NCBI RefSeq assembly: GCF_000002235.5
Contig: NW_022145559.1
Coordinates: 1 to 64,000, forward strand
Direction of reading: 5' to 3'
Length of the DNA: 64,000 bases
Origin: Strongylocentrotus purpuratus
Lineage: Eukaryota > Echinodermata > Echinoidea > Camarodonta > Strongylocentrotidae
Below are positions 33,278 to 45,349 of the stretch, one piece after another; position 1 is the stretch's first letter; every line of letters begins with the position of its first letter. The notes beneath the pieces are model-generated. The model made no database searches. It saw only the letters and a program-made list of their open reading frames with translations, and was not told where the DNA came from. Made by a program: the position numbers and the translations under genes.

Positions 33278-36018
33278 TTATCCACATCCTGATGATTTGC
33301 ATGGGTTGTCACTTGCACAATAGCAACATATAAGTCTTAGTATGTTTGCAGGTGCAAGTTTCACATTTGGAGGAGTGGTTACCGGAATGATTGATTTTGT
33401 TGCTTCGTCTTTCATGTAACCAAATACAGTGGGATCCAATGTTGATGGATTCATTTCCAAAGCACTCTTCCAAATCCATGTTTGAAGATGGGCACGCTTA
33501 ACATTAACTTTGAAAGCTTCGGTTGTTGGTGGCATTGCAGCAAGATTTGGATTGTTGGGAGCTTCTGCTTTCCCGACCCGTCTAATCCACACATTCAGTC
33601 GGGCATTTGACAGTGTCGTAGCATTGGGTTGTCCATAGCATCATCACGTCGGCCATATCTGCATGTATGTCTCCAATCGATGGCAATGGGAACCTATTTT
33701 TCTGCATGCCGCAGCAGTTTTAGCAAAGTTCCTTTGCCAACTCCAAAATGTGCACCAACAGTATCAAAGCCTGCCAATGGGTGACCTGCTAGCATAGAAG
33801 GGATGATGTCTCTGTGTCTGTCTACTGTGGCATGTATATCGATTACAGATCTGTCTCTGATGGGCGACTTCATTATCAAGGGTGACTGAAGGCCTTGCTT
33901 TTGGTAGAAATGAAGCAGAAGAACATAGACATCTGTGTCGTCTGCAGGCACCCTGGTGGATCGTCCTTCATCTGCAAGCATGATAGTCTGCTGCACAATA
34001 ATCACATCAGCCTCCTCATGAGATGTGGCCATATCGTGCCATTGGATTGGAACACCACCTGGACCTAGTTGAACAGGAGTAATATTTTGGCTGGTGATCA
34101 CAAGCTTGTGTTTTATGATGAAACCTGCATCGCTTTGCAGATGTTGACAAATGATGTTAGTCAATTGTTTCTTGTTCTCGGTTGGAAAACTCTGCAACCA
34201 TCATTGCCTCTCGATATCCTGGTTGCACACTTGGTGCTGTAATCATTGTACCTGTCAAAGACCAAATACACATCACCGGATTTTAGTCTCTCTTCAATCT
34301 TGCGTTTGAATTTTGATACAAAGTCCACCACTGTTGGTTCTCGTGTTGGTGGTGATAAAGGCCAATTGGGAATCCAAAGGAGAGCACAGCCATCGATCAC
34401 TCTACACGTTTCTTCAAATTTTGCGTGTCTGATTCTTCAACCTTTGTCTCTGGTTCTTCACAGCGGTCTTGGACTTCGAGACACCTATATCTCCATACTC
34501 ATCAAACAGAGCTGTAGGAACTGGCGACAGCTCGCATGACATTACATCATGAAATTCAACATCTCTGGAACTTGCTTGGAGACCTATCACGCGAGAGTAT
34601 ATCAACTTGGTATCGTATACCTTGGAATCGCCCACGTCAATTTATTTCTTCATGACAGCCATGGTTTGAACTTTCTTCAAAATTGTGTCGTAGAAACCTC
34701 CAGGCAATTTCCGTTCAAACTCACCCATTTGCTGAGCACCAGTTTCAACTTCTCTGTCAACATTCACTGATTCAGGAGCGATCTGTCCATTGACCACATT
34801 GACAATGTTCGCTGGGTGCTTCTTTGGGTCCATTGGATTGATGCTCACATCAAGTTTTCTGCGCAACCAGTCTCTGTCACCTTGGTCTGCAGACATCCTT
34901 GCTGGAGCCTCTTCTTTGTGTACTGTTTTAGAACTAGCCGACTTGTCTCTCAGAGTTAAAACGTCTTCCACAAGTCTGATACATATGTGCAAGCTAAGGT
35001 CCCAGGTCTTGAGAGTTTCTTGCTTTAGGGTGATACCAATCACACCAGCTGTACCATGCCCATATCGCATTAATGTTGTCTCGATGAGCATGTCGCTCCA
35101 TATGCCATTCCATAAGCCTTTAGCGTGTCTCATCACATGAGACCCTTTCATGGAATGCTGGAGTGCATCTCCCGGTAGAGCTTCCATGCGTCGAAGGTAG
35201 AATAACCCATATCGCGCGTAGTTTACATGTCCTAACGCAAAGAAGTAGGGCATCGTAAGCTTCACTGCCTCCAGGTGTAGTGGCCAATCACTTTCTCGTT
35301 CAGCCCGTACATAGAGCATCATTATCAGTACTGGTTTGATCAAGTTGTACCTCTACTGCAACCCTGTACAGTTGTTGATCTGCAGTGAAGACAGTGAAAC
35401 ATTGACCAGTTTTCTCTGTTTAACTGTGTCTGGATGTGCTGGTGGCATATCAATCAATGATAGATACACTGCTTTAGTTTTTGGTTGTGTGGCTTCTCCT
35501 TGATTGAGACACAAATGCGTATTATATCCATTGAATTCAGGACAGTTATCACACTCATTAGGTCTCTGTCAAGAAACCATATGAGCGAGAACACTAAGTG
35601 GTGGAACTTGGTTCTTGACAGGTGGCATATCTGCGTTCCTTGGACCATTGTATCTCATGATGTCAAGCTTGTAGTCAATATCTGTAGACATCTCAGCCTT
35701 CTTCAGTTGTGAAATCTCTTGCTGATCATCATGGTGCATGCTCGTTTCTGGCTGGGTCATGAGAACTGCAAGGGAATCTGTTGACAATTTACCGTTCTGA
35801 GATAAAACATCTGCATTAAAGTTGTCAACTACGATCTGAACAAGACCATCTTCAGCACTTGATAATGCTGTCAGTTCAGTGTTTTCCCCTTTTGAATCGT
35901 AGCAGTTCATCATAGCTGTGTGTGTGTTCAACAGGGTATCTCTACAAAAACATTTGCTTTGAGATGATAGGCTACATGAATTAGCTTTAATTAAAATGCA
36001 GCCTATATGTGTATACAT
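33278..36018 (-). pseudogene. Broken FEN1/PIN-like nuclease protein of the TIR element
   Basis: The remnant reads right to left and is in more than one frame, so it is broken in several places and appears internally shortened. An N-terminal part (about 35570-36018) contains IVVDNFNADVLSQNGKLSTD. The middle (34642-35343) contains HVNYARYGLFYLRR and WNGIWSDMLIE. The C-terminal part shows, in order, IDGCALLW, then YLVFDRYNDYSTKCATR (about 34250), SHEEADVII (about 34015), PADDTDVYVLLL (about 33930) and AGFDTVGAHFGVGKGTLLKL (about 33765). These correspond in order and spacing to the acidic residues of FEN1/XPG-type nucleases. It ends in ICCYCASDNPCKSSGCG, a CXC-like Cys cluster. From memory, similar proteins are multicopy in corals and other marine animals without an assigned function. 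Confidence 0.65.
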
Positions 36019-36835
36019 TGATTGCTTGTTATCGAAGTAGAAATGTACACTTTTTTATGAATCACCCTGTATAAATGTATAAATTGCTCTGCTATCTAAA
36101 ACCACGTTTAGAATTATCAAAATATATATCATATATCTCATATCTGGTAAAAAAAAAAATTAAAAACAAGTTTCTTAATGCAGCAATAAAACATGACAAA
36201 GTATACATTTTCACATATTCTTAGAGCAGAAAACGCCATTTTGGCGGCCATTTTGTTTTTCCTTATAATCACAAATTGCTAAAGGCGATATGATGAAAGG
36301 CTACATCAATTAGCTTCAATTACAATAAAGCTTATATGCATCACAAAATATGTTGCTAGAGTGTGTATACATCGATGGCTTGTTATCGAAGTAGAAATCG
36401 CAAACAGCCAATCTCTTGTACACTTTTTTATGAATCACCCTGTATAAATAATGTATAAATTGGTCTGCAATCTAAAATAATATTAATAATTATCAAAATA
36501 TGTATCATATATATCATAAAGGAGTATCTGGTAAAGAAAATAAGAAAAGAGTGCTAAATGCAGCAAAAAAACATGACAAAGAAATCGCAAACAGCCAAGA
36601 CCTTGTAGAGTCTACACTTTTTTTATGAATCACCCTGTATAAATAATGTATAAATTGCTCTGCCATCTAAAATAATATCAAGAATTATCAAAATATGTAC
36701 CATATATATCATATCTGGTAAAGAAAATCAGAAAAGGGTTCTAAATACAGCAATGAAACATGACAAAGTATACATTTTCACAATTTTTAGAGCAGAAAAC
36801 GCCATTTTGGCGGCCATTTTGTTTTTGCTTATATC
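35990..36835. repeat. Repeated units in the right part of the TIR element
   Basis: The phrase atgaatcaccctgtataaat occurs at about 36057, 36431 and 36627, each followed by taaattg and a tatcaaaatatgta phrase. The phrase gccattttggcggccatttt occurs near 36232 and 36801. These subterminal repeats precede the right inverted repeat and are upstream of the protein remnant. Confidence 0.7.
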
Positions 36836-37499
36836 TCAAATTGCTCAAGGCTGACAGAGCTCCAGTTTTTTGCTTGTTCACAGTGGATATCTAGACAATC
36901 AGAATCCATTAAAAAAAAAACTTATTTCACCAAAACAAGGTTAGGCCCCAAATCCGGGTTTGGCTGCCGGACTATTATGAGCGATGAAGAGAAAAAGAGG
37001 GGGCGGGGAGATGGAGAGAGAGGCGGATAGAGTAATACTATAAGGATAAAATATGTGGGCATATGAGCATGGTTTCGATTGACATAGCAGAAGAATAGAG
37101 GAGGCAAATAAGGATTCGTGATAATGTACACATTAATACATCATAAGATGGGGAAGAACATAGAAAGGGAGAAGGAAAGAGTTAGCTAATTCAGTTTTAA
37201 TATACGAACAAAAGAAGGAACAAAAATAAAAAGAAAGAAAGATTTTTTAAAATTCAATTTCAACAATATTCTACGATTGCAAAGCACAAACCATATATAA
37301 GAATACATACATACAATAAATCGAAAGATAAGAAATACGTTCACGAGAAAAATGTCTGCATTCGTAAAGAACATGTAAGTAAAGGAGAAGTGGGAAGTCA
37401 GAAATAAAAATACTGGCCTTTGAACGAAACCACTAAAATGGGAGATTGACCCCGATTGTACGTCACAGATACTCTCATTAATCAAATATTTACATGAAA

Positions 37500-38020
37500 A
37501 TAATTTTATTTTCATTTTATTTTATTGCATTCGTCATATAAAAAACAAACATGATTACAACATTGATATTTACAGATAAGTAAAGAACATACAAATAACA
37601 TAACGAAAGATAAACATAAAATACAAATATATATACGGATGAGGAACCAGCAAGAAAGAACAATTAAGTTTTGTGTGGTGCTGGTCCCTTGCGACATGAT
37701 AAAGAATTTTAACCTATAAGACTAAACACCTTACACCTAACACCTAACAACTAACACCTAACATCTAACACCTGATTGCATATATAAAAACTAATAAAAT
37801 ACTATTCACAAAAACGTAATTGTTTGTATCTTATTTTAAATGTATTCAAAGTTGGGCTTGATTTAACATTAGGAGGTAAATCATTCCATAAAATAGGTCC
37901 TCTAAAGAAAATTGAATTTTTAGAGACAGAAGTGGTATATGAAAATGAGATGATTGTCTAGTTATATATGAATGTACTTCAGAATTCAAAATATATTTGT
38001 TTGATAGACTAGGAGGAATA
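37500..38020 (-). pseudogene. LINE ORF2 C-terminal end and 3' region
   Basis: On the minus strand 37925-37785 reads SVSKNSIFFRGPILWNDLPP, then SSPTLNTFKIRYKQLRFCE and a stop, the characteristic end of a CR1/Jockey-like LINE protein. The 3' untranslated part runs to about 37500. Upstream parts of the protein are missing, as is usual for 5'-truncated LINE copies. Confidence 0.75.
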
Positions 38021-38354
38021 TGAATTGAATTGTGAAGTGGTGATTGTAGTGTTGCTTATATTCTATTTCACTTCCTCTTTCTTTTTGTTACCGAAATTCA
38101 ATAAGCAAAATGTCCTACCTGTAGCTATTTGCTCCCTCTATATAGAAAACTTTCCCAATCGGTGCCTGTTGGTCCCCCATGATCCTCTTTTTATTATGTT
38201 AGTTGAGAGCTGAGTTAATGAGATAGCCACCTGTCAGTGACCTCGCTGTGTGGTCTAATCCCTTCTGGCCCAGTAGTATTGACGGTGTTTAATACCTTAT
38301 TCAAACCAATGAGGCCAACACCAGAACGAAAACGGACCAAACTGAAAATTACAA

Positions 38355-38355
38355 T

Positions 38356-38442
<87 letters not shown>

Positions 38443-38760
38443 CTGGATTTATGTAGCGCTTAATACGAAATTCCGTTTCTTAGCGCTTTACAATTGTATT
38501 ACCCCGGTCACCGGATTCATTCCCACACAGTGTGCACCATCTCCACTCCCTGGGGAGTATTCCTATGTCATGGTCACCGTGAGGGCATATGGCGATTACT
38601 GTCACGAAGGCTTTCGTCATGCTACCGGATCGCCATTTGTCTACTGGGTATGGAATGGCAATTGTAGACCAATGCCTTCCCAAAGGACATTACTGCCGTT
38701 TCGACCTTCGTATTTCAATTAAAATGCTTAAACCACTCGATTACTAGTACGACACCCCGA
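38355..38760. repeat. Interspersed repeat with (AAT)n head
   Basis: About 30 AAT units are followed by ctggatttatgtagcgctta and a core of about 250 bases shared with 54128-54350 and 58660-58960. Long Ile runs in one frame are artefacts of the microsatellite. Confidence 0.75.
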
Positions 38761-39329
38761 ATGGCTTAGAGTCTGTCAGTGTGAAGTCGGTTTGGCGGTG
38801 TGACTGTAGTATTAGAGTGTATTCACTGTGGAATCTTATCAGAATGGAGGTTGTCGCCTTTTCCCCTCTATTTAAAAAAAAAATGTAAATGAATTGTAAC
38901 TCCGCGCAACAAAGTTCGTGCGCGTGTTCACTGAGCTCGGTGTCATAAGATACATAACTGTGAAGCGTATTCAACTTCACGCCATCATGAAAAAAATTAA
39001 CACCCCGGTTTTCCGCGTCATATCTGAGAGAGACTTTACAGTGTTTTACCTTGAAAGGAAAGAGGAAATATATCGATACATTAAGTCAACACGTAATACT
39101 ATTTTGTATGCGACTTTATCCTTCACTGCGAAGTTCTGTATTCACATTCACTGGTTTGGTATAAATTCAGAATCTTAAAGCCCCACTGCACTAGTTATAG
39201 CTACTTGCGCCCTCTTTACATCAATCAATGTATAATCGGTGACCGTTGGTCCCCCATGATCCCTTTTTCTTATGTTAATTGAGAGCTGATTTGATGAGAT
39301 AACCACCTGTCAGTGACCTTACAGAGAGG

Positions 39330-39530
39330 TTTGTTTGTTTGTTTGTTTTTATTTCCGTAGAAAATCATCACAACATACAAATACATACATAAATGAGATA
39401 AACGGCGGATAGCCCATTTCAGGTGTATTAACAAAAAACGCCTTTTCTTCCATGGGGTAAAAAGCTATTACAAATTGAAATCAAGACCTAGACAACTGCT
39501 GCAGGCCAGCGAGCTGTATGGAGAACTATG
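39330..39530 (-). mobile_element. LINE 3'-end-like fragment with (TTTG)n tail
   Basis: Three to four GTTT units are followed by tttatttccgtagaaaatc, which on the minus strand reads as a 3' untranslated end with a short tandem tail. No coding frame is visible. Confidence 0.4.
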
Positions 39531-39560
39531 GTGGCCCTGAAGGGACATCGCGAATAGACC

Positions 39561-41988
39561 AAATCGCAAATTATTCACGACGATATCGTGAATAATTGGC
39601 GATAAAATTCACGACATGGTCAATTTCGTCGTGAATTATTGGCGATAAAATTCACGACGAGATTCACGCCTGGCTGGTTTTCGTCACCAATTACGTCGTC
39701 AATTTTTATTTGTCCTTGCTTACGCGGCCTGCCTTGTCTAGCAGTAAACAGCCCAGCCCCCTGAAGACGATTATGATGAGACGTTTTTATCATGATTTCT
39801 GTGAATATGGTAGGTTTTAATTTCATATCATGCTCTATATGTATTTTATCTTTGACAAGATAAGGGTAAAGCACTAAGGGTAATTGTACAGCGGAAAGGA
39901 GAGAGAGAGAAAGAGAGAGAAGGAAATCATATTGCTCCGATTGTCTCATTTTCGCTTGCTGGAACATTGCCAGCACAGACCACTGACCTCTACCTCCTGG
40001 ACGGATCATCGCCCATTCCCATTCAATATACGTTACATACTCAAAGGCTTATTGTCTGACCGTTCATGAATATTCATGTTTTTGCTTACCTCAGCAAAAT
40101 GTTTGCTTTTACTAAATGGAAAAATTACGGTGGGGGTTGGATGAAATGGACACAATGAACCAAGCAGAAGTGATCTATGATAATTCATGCTTCTTATCCT
40201 TCGTGTGCTTGACCTATAATCTTAAAATCGCTTGCCTGGCAAACTGAGTCTAAAGTTCGACTTGTTTCACATGTGTATTATAGGCAATGACGAGATTGCA
40301 ACCTATTTTGAACAAATTACGGTGGAAGAACTTTCAAAAGTCAATGGGACATGAGGGTTCCAATGAAAGAGCTAGTGATAACGTAAGTCGGCTGGATGTG
40401 CTTTTCGTTTAAACAAAAAATGAATATTTAACGATTATTTTTTTGTTCAATTCCATAGGCTAACATGTCAAGCTGCTGACTCTGACGATAGGGGGCGTTG
40501 TGAAATGAGACTAAACGGAGCTGTATGGAAGGGAAATGGAAAGAGGAGAGAAATGGAATGCAAGAAAAGAAAGTAGAAAAGAAAAGGGGGAAAGAAGGAG
40601 ATCGGGGCGAGAGGGCCTTGCCCCTTCCCCCCCCCCCCCCCCCCCCGCAAAAAGAAAGAGAGAGGGAGAAGGGAAAGAAGGGAATTGGAAAGAGGAGATA
40701 AGGGGGAGAAAATAAAGAAGAGGAAAAGGAAAAGAAGGAGATCGGGGGGGGCGAAAAGCCCTTGCCTTGCCTCGATCCCCCCTGCAAACCTAAAAGAGAA
40801 AGAAGGAAGGAAAAGGGAAGGGAAAGGGAAAGAAAAGAAAAGGGGGGAAAAAGGGAGATCGGGGGCGGCGAGCGGGCCTTGCCCCCCCCCCCCACAAAAA
40901 TTAGAGAGAACGGGAAAGAAAGTAGAGGAAGAAGAAAAGAAAAGGGGGAAGGAGATCGGGGGCAAAAGGGCCTTGCCCTCTCCCCCCGCAAAAAAAAGAG
41001 AGAGAGAAGGAAGGCAAAGGGAAGGGAAAGGGAAAAAAGGGGGAGGGAAAGAAGGAGATAAGGGGCCGAGCGGGCTTTGCTTGCCCCCCCCCCCCCCGGA
41101 AAAAAGAGATAGAGAGAAGGCAAAGAAGGGAAAATGAAAGAGGAGAGAACGGGAAAGAAGGAAAAAGAAAAGAAAAAGGGGAAAGAGATCGGGGGCAAAA
41201 GGGCCTTGCCCCCCCCCCCCCCTCCGCAACGAGAGAGAGAGGTTTGCAGGGGGAGGCAAGGGCCTTTCGGCCTTTCGGCCTTCCCCCGATCTCCTCCCCC
41301 CCCCCCCCCCCGATCTTCTTCTTTTTCTTCTTCCTCTTCTCTCTTTCCCTTTCTCTCCTATAAATTTCCACTTCCCTTCTTTTCCTTCTCTCTCTCTCTC
41401 TCTTCCTCTTTTGCGGGGGGGGGGGGCAAGGTTTCTGAATAAGCATGTTTTGCCTGACTGTAAATTTAGGGATTTTTTATTGTCCAACAAACAAGGAAAA
41501 AAGTATAATTAACAAAAAGTGAGGAAAAATAAAATACCACCACAATCATTAACTACAACAAAACACAAAACAATTTGGCATATAATTTATAGATACGGAA
41601 GGACACTAGCGCCCATAAATCATGGTGAAAAACGTCTCGTCATAATCGTCTTCAAGGGGCTGGATTGTTTACCGCTAGACTAGGCAGGCCGCGTAAGCAA
41701 GGACAAATAAAATTGACGACGTTATTGGCGACTAAACCAGCCAGTCGTGAATCTCGTCGTGAATTTTATCGCCAAATATTCACGACGAAATTGACGACGT
41801 CGTGAATTTTATCGCCAATTATTCACGACGAAATTGACGATATCGTGAATTTCGTCGCCAATTTCGTCGTGAATAATTCGCGATTTCGTATATTGACGAC
41901 GTCGTGAATTTGATCGCCAATTATTCACGACGAAATTGACGATATCGTAAATTTAGTCACCAAATTTGTCTTGAATAATTCGCGATTT
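39561..41988. mobile_element. Fold-back element with repeated termini and purine-rich core
   Basis: Outer ends are aaatcgcaaattattcacga on the left and its inverse (ttgaataattcgcgattt) on the right. The arms carry several copies of the words tcgtgaattttatcgccaat and ttcacgacgaaattgacg in alternating orientation, so each arm can fold on itself as well as with the other. Further inside, about 39690-39800 is the inverse of 41625-41740 (gcaaggacaaat, cgtctcatcataatcgtc). The core 40480-41450 is a tandem array. There is no transposase. Confidence 0.75.
40560..41450. repeat. Purine-rich tandem array with GC hairpins
   Basis: Six units of about 95-140 bases on the + strand share ggagatcgggggcaaaaggg, ccttgcccc and then a GA-rich run; unit starts are near 40600, 40738, 40855, 40950, 41056 and 41185. 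The last part, from about 41280, is inverted. Each unit contains a GGGGGCAA...TTGCCCCC hairpin. Frames of up to 340 codons across it are composition artefacts. Confidence 0.8.
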
Positions 41989-42029
41989 ACAGCTGTAAAG
42001 TGAAAATGAAGGCTGTCATTGTCGCTTCG

Positions 42030-42600
42030 CGACAGACAGCTACTACTAGTACATACAAATCAGATATTTTATACAATCATGGGGATATTAGAATTAAAAG
42101 TATATAATTTCAATATAAACATTTCATTAAACAAAAAATATAACGATATAACTGAACATGTATAATATATTTTCGAGTCTAATAAATGCAATTTACATTT
42201 AGAATTCATATTCAGTGGATTCTATAAGAGATACTGAACCGCACGAACCCTGAACAAATAAAGTAAAAGAAAAGAGAGGTAAACAGATTATTAAGCACAT
42301 TTCTAAGATACTGTGAAAAAAGTTATCAGATTGGATTTGAAATTTTGAATCGTGCAAGCACTACGGGTATTAGCTGGTAATTTGTTGTACAATGAAGCTC
42401 CTCTGTAATAAAATGATTTTTTACAATTATTGGTTCCCGGTCTAGGGAGACTTAGATTACCTATAGAACGGAAAAGGTACCTGTCTGCTTTAATCGGTAT
42501 GGGACGTTTGATATATTCAGGAATAAGATTATTTAAAATTGTGTACATCATAATATACATATATATATATCTTCTTGGCGGACACTTAGTATCTTCCAAT
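42030..42600 (-). pseudogene. LINE ORF2 C-terminal fragment
   Basis: The 42599-42303 minus-strand frame ends PGTNNCKKSFYYRGASLYNK, then LPANTRSACTIQNFKSNL and a stop. This is the end of a LINE polyprotein. Sequence beyond it to about 42030 is its 3' untranslated region. The protein's earlier parts are absent. Confidence 0.7.
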
Positions 42601-43720
42601 TAGTATCTTCCAATTCAATCTTCCAATTTAAGACTTCATGGCTAAACTAGTGTAGATGGGCTTTGAAAGGAACTACCTCAAGATCAAAGCATGCAATCAG
42701 TGCAAGTGATATTTATGTTAGGTGAAGTGATTGATTCTACTATTGTATTCTGCCAGATAAAATGGCTTTAAAAGATGGAGAATCCCACCAAGCATTTTTC
42801 CTCTTTATCAATAATTTACTTTCTTTTTAAATACAATACTAATAGGATTAAAGTCCACATAAGCATTTGTGTACGGACGGTCAAAGTGACTTCTCCTTTA
42901 CACAAAACTAAAGCAGAACAATAATGCCGTGCAAAAGCGGGAACAGCCTTCAACTGCTGATATCGTGTATTATGATTAAGTCTCGCGGCACGAACACATT
43001 AAATGTATTTGTACATAATTTTAATATTATATGATCGCTCCCTACGGTATATATGACAGGAATAAACACGGAAGCAAATCAGTCAAACTTGTTCTCAGGT
43101 TAAGGACTGTTCATAATAGCCAGGAATACGAGTAGACACAACTGTTGCATACGTCATGATAAGTGTGTCCAGTCATTTGCTTCTTGTCTTACCGCTTTCC
43201 TGACATTTCGCCAAAATGAAGTCTTCGTCATATCAATTTATATATGTCGTCATTCACGTAGTCACCTCGTCTCACTATATCTGTAAGTATATATAGGCAG
43301 TCATATATATATATATATATATATACATTTTTTTCTTTTTAAATTTTATTTTTTAAAGTAAACAGTATATTAAAAAAAATAGTGTCATAGGTTTGGAGAT
43401 ATGTCCCCCCCCCCCCTCTTCTCAACCCCTTCAATTATGAAAAGAACAGAGAGAGACGGGGAGAAAGAGAGAAAGAGGGAGAGAAAGAGACGGAGAAGAA
43501 TAAGACGAGAGATAGAGAGAGAGAGAAAAAAAAGATGGGACAGACAGAAAGAAAGATGAGGAAAAGGAAGTGAAAAGAAAATCCTATGAGCCCCCCTTCT
43601 CACATCACACTACCTGATGTCTTTGTTATCTCGTATTTAATCTACCTCATGAGCCCCCTCCATCCCCCCCCCCCTGCCCGCATGATATCAGTACCACTGT
43701 CAAACGATATTTGTTCAATC
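42600..43720. other. Module copy B, right part
   Basis: It matches 6820-8460 and 63100-63760. It contains a TA run (43300-43325) and a GA-rich tract (43430-43590). No gene was found. Confidence 0.5.
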
Positions 43721-44317
43721 AGTTCTGTGTGTGTATTAAAGTCGTACACCCTAATTTGCGATATACACAAACACAATGCTACGTCAATTGCCAAATGTAC
43801 TTACATTCACAGTAACAAAATGAAACGGAATGCGTTTTGCGGGTACTTGAGATTCAATAGAGGATGGAATCTTGTTACCCTGAATATCAACATCTTGACA
43901 ACAGCAACAACTACGACACAAACTTTCCCAACTGAATATAGAATACTTTTACTTTAAATGTTACACTGCTCCAATCCGCCCCAGGGTAGGACCCGGGTAT
44001 TACTTTCGAATCTTTTGATCAGTTTATACAAGTATCTGTACCTGTCCTGAAAACACTGGAGCATGGAGCTACCATGTCGGATCCAAAGTACCCTCTGCAT
44101 CGAGGCCGCCAACAGACGAGACTTGTGTACACCCCCCCCCCCCCCTCCAACAGCCCGTAAAAAGGTGACACTGTTCCCTGCATTAAGCAGGCGAACAGAG
44201 TTTACCATCCCATTGGGAACTGTGAGTACAGGATATACGTCTACCACCCCTCTGCATACAAAGAAGGCAAACAGGTCCCTGCATTTGACAGGCAAACAGA
44301 TTCCTAATTCACAGGTG
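43720..44317. other. Upstream region of gene 2; no clear gene
   Basis: The part to about 43790 matches 8785-8890. The rest is unrecognised; a minus-strand frame of 113 codons at 43954-44295 contains a Gly run and shows no known motif. Confidence 0.35.
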
Positions 44318-45349
44318 GGTACAGGCAGGGGCGTCGCTAGACCTGAGTAATGAGTAATTTTTGCAATTTTTGCGAATCTGCATATATAAAAAAGTTGTGA
44401 AAATAACTAAATCCGCCTAATTAATATGCGCATATGTAATCAAATCAAAACCGAACATGATACATCAGTGAAACCTATGTATATCAGACAGGTATGGAAA
44501 TATATTTCATTTGAAATTAAAACAAAATCATGAATATTCATCAAATATGCAAATTAGTCATTTCAGCTAATTATATATTCACGCACTCATTATGCAAATT
44601 ATGAAAGTCAAACTATTCATTTTTGGGGCATTTTTAAATCATATATTCATAGATCATATTTACACCAAATATTAACCTTAAATTCTAAATATTTTGCAAT
44701 ACCAATAAAATATGGCGATGGAAATTACTTGGATCAACGTCACAGCTATTTTCTCATATGTTTCACAAATTATTCAGAACAACCGATCATATGATAAGAA
44801 TTTGTAGACTTCCAGCTACATCACAGTATATTTGCCTATTTAAAAAATGTCAGATTTGAGGATTTATGATGATTTTCCGAGAAACCATTCAACAGGCCAT
44901 AACATTCTACAGGGACTGAATTTTAGAGTAGCAAAGTTTTTGGTGACCCCAGTATAGTTGAGGCTACCTTGAGTGTAAATAACAAATTGATTTAATGAGT
45001 GAAACACATGAGGATATTGCATTTTTGTAGGGAAGTTTTATACATTGAGGTTCATTTTCACCACGCAGAATGAGCAGCGCGAGTCAATGGGCGATCAGCG
45101 GGCCATGTCACACATGGCTGAAAAGACAATATTCTAATTAAATAATTAACATATTTCCCACATGCCTATAACAATGAACCTATACAGAATTGTAGTTGAA
45201 GGTATGCTTGAAATATATGTAAAATAACAATTTAAAAATATTGTTTCGTTTTGTTTTTTTAATACATTTACTAAAAAAATGCTATTTTTACCAACTGACT
45301 GCTGTTGTGTGTGTTTGTTCGCGGGGCAGACTGTTTGCACAGGCAGTGT

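Larger units (their letters stand above)
32684..36973 (-). mobile_element. TIR element encoding a FEN1/PIN-like nuclease remnant
   Basis: The ends are inverted copies of about 200 bp: the left begins agtccggcagccactgag and the right end inverted begins agtccggcagccaaaccc. Both continue through a shared phrase ending caaaatggccgccaaaat. The pentamer ATTAT borders each end (32679-32683 and 36974-36978). The matching place after gene 2 (about 56775-56830) lacks the element and has a single gttat, which is a natural empty site. The interior carries a minus-strand protein remnant (36018-33278) but no recognisable DDE transposase. The right half has repeated units (35995-36830). Confidence 0.8.
36979..43720. 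repeat. Downstream module, copy B (segmental duplication)
   Basis: This is the counterpart of 1-8460 and 56825-63760, placed after gene 1. It is interrupted by a LINE fragment (37500-38020), AAT repeats, a LINE-like tail (39330-39530), the fold-back element (39561-41988) and another LINE fragment (42030-42600). No coding exon of a host gene was found. Confidence 0.65.

Noticed and set aside
40428-41490. Frames of 256 and 340 codons with Pro/Ser/Phe or Lys/Glu repeats
   Set aside because: Composition artefacts of the purine-rich tandem array inside the fold-back element; several frames on both strands are open.
43954-44295. 113-codon minus-strand frame next to a Gly run as a host gene
   Set aside because: No domain, no splice partner and no conserved copy; the C run on the + strand makes the Gly run.
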